DNA of 64,000 nt from Enterococcus villorum (GTDB lineage Bacteria; Bacillota; Bacilli; Lactobacillales; Enterococcaceae), in assembly GCF_007990225.1 (NCBI RefSeq), contig NZ_BJWF01000007.1:1-64000 (forward strand). The letters are read 5' to 3'. The notes beneath the pieces are model-generated. The model was not told the origin of the DNA, made no database searches, and saw nothing but the letters and a program-made list of their open reading frames with translations. The position numbers were made by a program, and so were the translations under genes. Shown here one piece after another: positions 57,764 to 64,000 of the stretch. Position 1 is the first letter of the stretch. Each line of letters begins with the position of its first letter.

Positions 57764-60547
57764 ATGTTGAAACCAAAAACTTATGCAGTTGTCGATATTG
57801 AAACAACTGGGACAAATCCAAAAGAAGATCGCATTATCCAATTTGGATGTGTCATGATTGAAGCTGGTCGAATGACTGCTCGTTTTTCGATAGACATTAA
57901 TCCAGGGCGGAAGATTTCGAAACAGATCCAACATTTAACAGGGATCTCAAATCGTCGAGTTCAGCAAGCACCTTACTTTGAAGATGTCGCAGCAACTATC
58001 TATAATCTTTTGGCTGATACCGTTTTTGTTGCGCACAATGTTTATTTTGATTACAATTTCCTCAATCAAGAATTGTTACGTTGTCAAACACCAGCTTTAA
58101 CCATACCTGGGATTGATACCGTTGAGTTAGCGCAAATTTTTTTGCCAAGCGAACCAAGTTTTCGATTGGCTGATTTATCTGAGAGTTTAGGCTTTATTCA
58201 CGAGAATCCTCATCAAGCAGACAGCGATGCAGAAGTAACAGCTCAACTTCTTTTATTAATTGAAGAACGAATGAGAGCCTTACCTTTAGTTACGCTAGAA
58301 GCAATTGCTACTTTGAGTGGACAAACCGGCATGGATACGGGAAGTTTTATTCAAACCGTCATGGAGGAGATGAAAGCACATCCTACATCATTAAGTGAAG
58401 ATATAGAAATTATTGACGGTCTAGCATTGCAAAAAAAGCAAGTCGAACTTTATACTAGTACTCATTACGAAGAACAGGTCTATCCTCGCAAAAAACAAGC
58501 AAAAGAAAGAATTTTTGGAAAAACACTGATGTATCGTAAAGAACAAAATCGATTAATGAACGCTGTATATGATCATTTTACGCAAGAAGATTCAAAAAAT
58601 TTAATGATCGAAGCAGCAACAGGAATGGGTAAAACCATTGGCTATTTGCTTCCTTTAAGCTATCTAGCTACGCCTGAAAGACCAGCGATCATCAGTACTG
58701 TTTCTTTAGTCTTACAACAACAAATCATGGAAAAAGACATCCCACTATTAAATCAATTGCTTGATCAACCGATTCAAGCAACAATTATAAAAAGCTATCG
58801 ACATTATATTGATTTGCAAAGATTTAAAGCGACTTTAGACGCACCCAAAGAACAAAAGCAGTATTTATTGTATCAGATGGCGATCTTAGTATGGTTGACG
58901 CAAACAAAAACTGGCGACTTAGATGAGTTGCATTTAACCAATCTAAATCCTCCTCTTTTTTCTGAAATCGCACATCGTGGCACTTCTTTTTTAGCAAAGA
59001 ATCAACCATTTTATGCGCAAGATTTTGTGCGCTTTTTGGAGAAAAAAGTGCAACAGAGTAATTTTTTAATTGTCAATCATGCTTTTTTAGTTCAGGAAAC
59101 ACAAAGGAAAAGACCGTTACTTCCAGCTAGCCCATACTTATTGATTGATGAAGCCCACCATCTGCCTGATATTGCAGAAAAAGTGAATGACCAACGTCTA
59201 AGTATTGCTTATTTTTATAAACAGATTCAACAATTGATAGAACCAGAGCAGTTATTTGATCGGCTCAAACATTATTTACCAACAAATCACGAAGTGCATC
59301 GTTGGCTAGAAATTTATCAAGATGAATTACATGCGCTTTGTGAAGCACAACTGTTTCTCGCAGAAGGTTTAAATCAATTTGCGGCAAAGATAAAAAAAGA
59401 TGAATACCCAGAAGAAATGATGATTACCCAAGAAAAACTGGCCGAGCTACCTATTGAATCAAGTTTAGCAATTGACCATCTTCATTTGTTTTATCGTGAA
59501 ATCCAGCAATTACAAGGGCAAATGCGAATTAGTTTGGAGAAGATCCAAGACAGTTGGACCAAACAAATGCGTATTGATTTGGCAAGCTTCTATCAATTAT
59601 TTGACCAAATGGACAAACAAGCAGAATTTATGGAGAAATGGTTGGAAGATTGGCATGAGAATTTGATCCACTGGTTTATTCCAAACAAAATCCCACAACA
59701 AACAATTTTTCATCTGCATGATTTTAATGCAGCGTTATTAAAAGCGTCAGTCTGGTATCCACGCTATACCCATATTATATATATGGGAGGAACCCTTAAA
59801 ATTGGTCCAAATCGTCAGTATTTAGCCAAGCGCTTAGGAATTGATGGTACTCCTTTGAAGGTGATTGCTTCGCCATATGATTATGAAAAACAAGCGAGGA
59901 TTTATATACCAAAAGAGGCGCCAGCGATTAGTCAAGTAAACAATCAGCAATATGTTGAGTATCTCTCTCGAACATTGACACGTTTGATTGATCAAGAGAA
60001 ACGTCCCATATTAGTGCTGTTCACCTCGCATGATATCTTGCAAAAAGTATATCAAATGATCCATTTGTCGATGTTAGAACAAGGAAGAGAAATCTTAGCA
60101 CAAGGAATTGGGGGCAGTCGGCAAAAATTATTGAAACGGTTTATGTTATCAGAAATGAGTGTTTTATTTGGCGCTGATAGTTTCTGGGAAGGGGTAGATT
60201 TGCCTGGGGATGCTTTGCAGATTGTCGTGGTCACACGTTTACCTTTTGATAACCCTTTGCGTCCAATGGTCAAAGCGAGAAATGCTTATCTTGAATCTGA
60301 AGGAATCAACCCATTTTATCAAGAGTCTGTACCTAAAGCTGCGTTAAAGTTAAGACAAGCGTTGGGGCGACTGATCCGTGGAGAAGAAGATCGAGGCGTT
60401 TTATTAATTTTGGATCATCGTTTTCTTTCTGCAAAGTATAGCTCAAGGATTATCCAAGCACTGCCTAAGAAAATAACAATTAAAGAAGAATCATTAGACG
60501 ATATTTGTCAAGATATCCATGAATTTTTGAAGAAAAGCGAGGAATAA
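57764..60547 (+). CDS. dinG: DinG-family helicase with N-terminal DnaQ-type exonuclease
   Basis: A 927-residue two-domain protein. The N-terminal DEDDh exonuclease (residues about 1-165) has VVDIETTG and the HNVYFDYNFL and HQADSDAEVT motifs. The C-terminal superfamily 2 helicase has Walker A EAATGMGKTIGYLLP, the DEAH box LLIDEAHHLPD and motif VI LGRLIRGEEDRG. The cysteines that ligate an iron-sulphur cluster in Gram-negative DinG are absent between Walker A and the DEAH box. I chose ATG 57764, with AGAGGAAG just upstream; ATG 57743 would place that site inside the gene. A TATAAT at 57721-57726 is a likely -10. Confidence 0.93.
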   Translation: MLKPKTYAVVDIETTGTNPKEDRIIQFGCVMIEAGRMTARFSIDINPGRKISKQIQHLTGISNRRVQQAPYFEDVAATIYNLLADTVFVAHNVYFDYNFLNQELLRCQTPALTIPGIDTVELAQIFLPSEPSFRLADLSESLGFIHENPHQADSDAEVTAQLLLLIEERMRALPLVTLEAIATLSGQTGMDTGSFIQTVMEEMKAHPTSLSEDIEIIDGLALQKKQVELYTSTHYEEQVYPRKKQAKERIFGKTLMYRKEQNRLMNAVYDHFTQEDSKNLMIEAATGMGKTIGYLLPLSYLATPERPAIISTVSLVLQQQIMEKDIPLLNQLLDQPIQATIIKSYRHYIDLQRFKATLDAPKEQKQYLLYQMAILVWLTQTKTGDLDELHLTNLNPPLFSEIAHRGTSFLAKNQPFYAQDFVRFLEKKVQQSNFLIVNHAFLVQETQRKRPLLPASPYLLIDEAHHLPDIAEKVNDQRLSIAYFYKQIQQLIEPEQLFDRLKHYLPTNHEVHRWLEIYQDELHALCEAQLFLAEGLNQFAAKIKKDEYPEEMMITQEKLAELPIESSLAIDHLHLFYREIQQLQGQMRISLEKIQDSWTKQMRIDLASFYQLFDQMDKQAEFMEKWLEDWHENLIHWFIPNKIPQQTIFHLHDFNAALLKASVWYPRYTHIIYMGGTLKIGPNRQYLAKRLGIDGTPLKVIASPYDYEKQARIYIPKEAPAISQVNNQQYVEYLSRTLTRLIDQEKRPILVLFTSHDILQKVYQMIHLSMLEQGREILAQGIGGSRQKLLKRFMLSEMSVLFGADSFWEGVDLPGDALQIVVVTRLPFDNPLRPMVKARNAYLESEGINPFYQESVPKAALKLRQALGRLIRGEEDRGVLLILDHRFLSAKYSSRIIQALPKKITIKEESLDDICQDIHEFLKKSEE

Positions 60548-60625
60548 ACTTTTTTCTGACCATCTTTTTTCACATAGAAAATCTGTTATAATAAACTCTA
60601 GTCAATATAAAAGGAGCGATGATCC

Positions 60626-61144
60626 TTGAAGAAGCAATTAAATAAGCAAGAACCAACAAAAGAAAAAACAATCAATCGTGTATTACTTGGACTGATCATC
60701 GCTTTATTAGCGATCATCGTCTGTAGTTCCATTTTTTATTTGCGTTCGAGCCGTCCCAGAATGCAAGCAAAACAAGAAGCAATTGAAATTGCTAAAAAAT
60801 ATGCAGACCTTGAAGAAGTGGACCATTTTTATTGGTTTACGCGTAAAAACACTTATTTTTCTTTAACAGGTAAAAATGATAAGGGACAAGAAATTGCCGT
60901 TATTATCCCCAAATCAGGAGAAAAAGTAAAAGTAATGGATCAAAAGAATGGGTTAACGGAACAAGAGGCAAAGCAAAAAATAGCAGAGGCTCATCCAGAA
61001 GTTCAAATCGAAAAGGCCTCTCTTGGTATGTACGAAGATCAAGCGGTCTGGGAGATTGTTGGAAAAAATTCGAACGATCAATTAAATTATTATTTACTTT
61101 CCTTTGAATCGGGGAAAGAAGTAAAAACGATCACTGGAATATAA
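60626..61144 (+). CDS. YpmB-like DUF5590 membrane-anchored protein
   Basis: A 172-residue protein with one N-terminal membrane helix (about residues 22-44) and an extracellular PepSY-like/DUF5590 domain (LTEQEAKQKIAEAHPEVQIE). It lies between dinG and an aspartate aminotransferase gene with asnS next, which is the usual Firmicute setting of ypmB. The function is unknown. The start is TTG 60626, nine bases after AAAGGAG. Confidence 0.85.
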   Translation: MKKQLNKQEPTKEKTINRVLLGLIIALLAIIVCSSIFYLRSSRPRMQAKQEAIEIAKKYADLEEVDHFYWFTRKNTYFSLTGKNDKGQEIAVIIPKSGEKVKVMDQKNGLTEQEAKQKIAEAHPEVQIEKASLGMYEDQAVWEIVGKNSNDQLNYYLLSFESGKEVKTITGI

Positions 61145-61163
61145 TTTGTAAAGGATGAGTTGG

Positions 61164-62354
61164 ATGAAGCTGTCGAAAAGAACACAACAATTAGAACCTT
61201 CTGTTACACTGGCTACAGCAGCAAAAGCAAAAGCTTTAAAAGCACAAGGAAAAGATATTCTAAGTTTGACTGTCGGAGAACCAGATTTTGCGACTCCAGA
61301 AAATATACAAGAAGTCGCCATTCGTGCGATCAAAAATGGTAAAGCAAGCTATTATACACCAAGTGCTGGACTTCCTGAACTGCGTCAAGCAATCGTTACC
61401 TACATGAAAGAAAACTATGGTCTTCATTATGAAACTTCGCAGACAATCGTAACAGATGGAGCAAAATTTGCGCTTTATGCGCTTTTTCAAACGATTTTAG
61501 ATCCTGAAGATGAAGTCATCATTCCTGTACCTTACTGGGTAAGCTATGGTGAGCAAGTAAAATTAGCAGGTGGACATCCAGTATTTGTTAAAGGAGAAGA
61601 AAAAAATGCCTTTAAAGTAACTGTTGCACAATTAGAAAAAGCTCGTTCATCTAAAACGAAAGCATTAATTGTCAATTCTCCTTCTAATCCGACTGGTATG
61701 ATCTATGATAAAAAGGAATTACAAGCGATTGGCGAATGGGCAGTAAAAAATGACATTTTAATAGTTGCAGATGATATTTATGGACGATTAGTTTATAATG
61801 GCAATGAGTTTACTCCAATTGCTTCCATTTCTGAAGCCATTCGCAAGCAAACAATTATCATTAATGGAGTATCAAAGACCTATGCCATGACTGGTTGGCG
61901 GATCGGCTTTGCTATAGGAAATCAAGAAATCATCAATGGCATGATCTCAATTGCTTCACAATCAACAAGTAATCCCACTGCTGTCAGTCAATATGCAGCA
62001 ATCGAAGCTTTGACAGGTAAGCAAGATACAGTGGAAGAAATGCGTCAGGCTTTTGAAGCACGTCTAAATACTTTATACCCACTTGTTTCAAGTTTACCTG
62101 GTGTGACGCTCAATAAACCACAAGGTGCTTTTTATCTATTTCCTAATGTAAAAGAAACTATCGCTATGTGTGGCTATGATCATGTCACAAAATGGGTAGA
62201 AGATCTTCTGGAAGAAACTGGCGTGGCTTTAGTTACAGGCGAAGGGTTTGGTGCACCGGAAAATGTTCGTTTGAGTTATGCGACAGATCTTGGAACATTA
62301 GAAGAAGCAGTGCGTCGAATAGCCCATTTTATTGAGAGTAAAAGTCAAAATTAA
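61164..62354 (+). CDS. aspB: Pyridoxal-phosphate aspartate aminotransferase (class I)
   Basis: A 396-residue aminotransferase converting aspartate and 2-oxoglutarate to oxaloacetate and glutamate, as inferred from family and context. The PLP lysine is in NGVSKTYAMTGWRIGF (about residue 236), with NSPSNPTGMIY and the C-terminal VRLSYATDL arginine. I prefer ATG 61164, eight bases after AAAGGA; ATG 61155 overlaps that site. Position next to asnS is common in Firmicutes and fits aspartate/asparagine supply. Confidence 0.92.
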   Translation: MKLSKRTQQLEPSVTLATAAKAKALKAQGKDILSLTVGEPDFATPENIQEVAIRAIKNGKASYYTPSAGLPELRQAIVTYMKENYGLHYETSQTIVTDGAKFALYALFQTILDPEDEVIIPVPYWVSYGEQVKLAGGHPVFVKGEEKNAFKVTVAQLEKARSSKTKALIVNSPSNPTGMIYDKKELQAIGEWAVKNDILIVADDIYGRLVYNGNEFTPIASISEAIRKQTIIINGVSKTYAMTGWRIGFAIGNQEIINGMISIASQSTSNPTAVSQYAAIEALTGKQDTVEEMRQAFEARLNTLYPLVSSLPGVTLNKPQGAFYLFPNVKETIAMCGYDHVTKWVEDLLEETGVALVTGEGFGAPENVRLSYATDLGTLEEAVRRIAHFIESKSQN

Positions 62355-62390
62355 TCCTATTAATCAAGGTAGAAAAAAGGAGAGACATAC

Positions 62391-63689
62391 GTGGAAACAA
62401 TTCAAATCATCGATTCGAAAAATCATGTAGGAGAAACAGTGAAAATTGGCGCTTGGGTCGCAAACAAACGCTCAAGTGGAAAAATTGCTTTTCTACAATT
62501 AAGAGATGGAACAGCTTATTTTCAAGGTGTGGTTGTTAAAAGTGAAGTTCCGGAAGAAGTCTTCCAGCTTGCTAAAAATCTGACTCAAGAAACATCCGTC
62601 CTTTTAACTGGAGAAATCCGTGAAGACAGTCGTTCAAAATTTGGTTATGAAATTGGGATCCAATCAATTGAAGTAGTCAGCGAGAGTCATGATTATCCGA
62701 TTACACCAAAAGAACATGGGACGGACTTTTTGATGGATCACCGCCATCTATGGTTACGTTCATCTAAACAGCATGCCATTATGCAAATCCGAAACGAGAT
62801 TATTCGAGCAACTTATGAGTTCTTTAATAATCAGAACTTTGTTAAAATCGATCCACCAATTTTAACTGGATCGGCGCCGGAAGGAACAACTGATTTATTT
62901 GAGACAAATTATTTTGATCAAAAAGCGTATTTATCTCAAAGTGGACAATTATACATGGAAGCTGCAGCGATGGCTTTTGGAAAAGTATTTTCTTTTGGTC
63001 CAACTTTCCGCGCAGAAAAATCAAAAACACGTCGTCATCTAATTGAATTTTGGATGATCGAACCTGAGATGGCATTTACCCATCAAGAAGAAAGCCTAGA
63101 AGTGCAAGAACAATACGTCGCTTTCTTAGTACAAAATGTATTGGATCATTGTGATTATGCACTAGATGTTTTAGAACGAGACAAAGAAGTATTGAAATCT
63201 TACACAAAACTGCCATTTCCACGTATCTCTTATGATGATGCTATTGAGTTGTTAAAGAAAAATGGGTTTGACGATATCGAATGGGGCGATGATTTTGGCT
63301 CTCCTCATGAAACGTTTATCGCTAATTCATTTGAACAACCAGTATTTATTTTAAATTATCCAAAAGCGATTAAGCCTTTCTACATGAAACCACATTCAAC
63401 GCGTGAAGACGTCGTGATTTGTGCAGATATGATAGCGCCAGAAGGCTATGGTGAAATTATCGGTGGTAGTGAAAGAGCAACTGATTATGATTTCTTACTT
63501 GAACAAATCAAAAACCATGGTTTAGATGAAAATGAATATTCCTGGTATCTTGATTTACGCAAATATGGCTCTGTGCCACATTCTGGTTTCGGTTTAGGCT
63601 TAGAACGAACAGTGACTTGGATTTCTGGAATTGATCACGTTCGTGAAGCTATTCCATTCCCACGCTTATTAAACCGAATCTACCCATAA
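62391..63689 (+). CDS. asnS: Asparaginyl-tRNA synthetase
   Basis: A 432-residue class II synthetase. The N-terminal OB-fold anticodon-binding domain ([20 protein letters not shown]) is followed by the catalytic core with motif 2 [20 protein letters not shown] and motif 3 [15 protein letters not shown]. The start is GTG 62391 after AAAGGAGAG. It is the end of the dinG-ypmB-aspB-asnS run. No T-box is present in the 36-bp gap before it. Confidence 0.96.
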   Translation: METIQIIDSKNHVGETVKIGAWVANKRSSGKIAFLQLRDGTAYFQGVVVKSEVPEEVFQLAKNLTQETSVLLTGEIREDSRSKFGYEIGIQSIEVVSESHDYPITPKEHGTDFLMDHRHLWLRSSKQHAIMQIRNEIIRATYEFFNNQNFVKIDPPILTGSAPEGTTDLFETNYFDQKAYLSQSGQLYMEAAAMAFGKVFSFGPTFRAEKSKTRRHLIEFWMIEPEMAFTHQEESLEVQEQYVAFLVQNVLDHCDYALDVLERDKEVLKSYTKLPFPRISYDDAIELLKKNGFDDIEWGDDFGSPHETFIANSFEQPVFILNYPKAIKPFYMKPHSTREDVVICADMIAPEGYGEIIGGSERATDYDFLLEQIKNHGLDENEYSWYLDLRKYGSVPHSGFGLGLERTVTWISGIDHVREAIPFPRLLNRIYP

Positions 63690-63825
63690 ACAGAACAAGA
63701 GGTCGTGAAAGTAGCGATCAGCTCCGAGCGAATAAGAGATAAATTTTTAAAATAGCTCCTCATATTTTAGAAATTTAACGCTTATTGTTGAGGAGTTGCT
63801 ACTTGAACACCGTTTACACCTATTC

Positions 63826-63873
63826 AGAGTGTGAGACAAAAGTATTCTTTACTTTTTGTCTCACACTCTTTTT
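63826..63873 (+). terminator. Long perfect terminator near the end of the window
   Basis: AGAGTGTGAGACAAAA pairs with TTTTGTCTCACACTCT around a short loop, with a T run. An earlier weaker hairpin (CTCCTCA/TGAGGAG, 63756-63796) also follows asnS. Beyond 63874 I see no gene start before the window ends. Confidence 0.85.
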
Positions 63874-64000
63874 GATTAGTCACTAAAAAGAACTACTTTA
63901 TGTATGTTTTGTTTGATTTTTCTTTATGTGTAATGCCAGTGGCTTTTCCAAATGATTCAAAAAAGCTTGAAAATAAGATTGTTGAAAGAGTGTTTCTAGT

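Overview
This window is chromosomal DNA of a low-GC Gram-positive coccus, almost certainly an Enterococcus. The evidence is the conserved order phoH-pgpH-ybeY-dgkA-era-recO-glyQ-glyS, a WxL surface-protein cluster, strong AGGAGG-type ribosome binding sites and the overall protein similarity. I cannot settle the species from sequence alone; something near the faecium/hirae/mundtii groups is a guess. No rRNA, tRNA, CRISPR array, insertion sequence or prophage was seen.

Layout. (1) 1-4.7 kb is a beta-glucoside locus: a broken PTS EIIBCA gene, a divergent RpiR-type regulator, and GH4 plus GH1 6-phospho-beta-glucosidases. Two matching 28-bp inverted repeats lie at the two ends of the divergent intergenic region. 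(2) 4.7-13.9 kb is mostly housekeeping: trxB, pgcA, a CzrA-like zinc sensor, a DUF1722 protein, an NADPH oxidoreductase, the PPDK regulatory kinase, a Zur-like Fur protein, rpsU and yqeY. An accessory gene with five tandem 12-residue repeats and a decayed fragment sit between trxB and pgcA. (3) 14.3-23.6 kb is the conserved phoH to glyS block, with a T-box leader ahead of glyQ. (4) 23.7-25.3 kb is a very AT-rich stretch with no convincing gene. (5) 25.3-41.8 kb is a Wzx/Wzy-type exopolysaccharide or capsule cluster: a tyrosine phosphoregulatory module (wzd, wze, wzh), dehydratase, priming transferase, reductase, the complete three-enzyme UDP-L-FucNAc set with a WbuB-like transferase, Wzy, two further glycosyltransferases, UDP-glucose dehydrogenase and Wzx. 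Two of its genes are frameshifted at short homopolymers. (6) 41.9-50.5 kb holds yidC2, acylphosphatase, an rRNA methyltransferase, an HD protein, a FusB-family EF-G-binding protein with a leader peptide, a fluoride riboswitch ahead of a CLC-F antiporter, a DUF218 membrane protein and a D,D-carboxypeptidase. (7) 51.4-55.3 kb is a three-gene WxL cluster whose DUF916 gene is also frameshifted at a homopolymer. (8) 55.5-63.7 kb carries a small membrane ORF, a baeRF-type protein, cspA, dinG, a YpmB-like protein, aspartate aminotransferase and asnS.

How the genes work together. Polysaccharide cluster: the dehydratase/reductase pair and the small membrane-bound transferase probably put a 6-deoxy-HexNAc on the lipid carrier. 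WbuB and other transferases extend it, with L-FucNAc made by FnlA/B/C homologues. Wzx flips the unit, Wzy polymerises it, and Wzd/Wze/Wzh control chain length. The most interesting regulatory RNA is the leader of the FusB-family gene: a 14-codon peptide followed by mutually exclusive helices, one of which pairs ten bases with the ribosome binding site, suggesting drug-inducible translational attenuation. A second clear RNA switch senses fluoride. The three single-base homopolymer contractions (29142-29145, 38422-38427, 52116-52121) may reflect phase variation, real decay or systematic sequencing error; the sequence alone cannot tell which.
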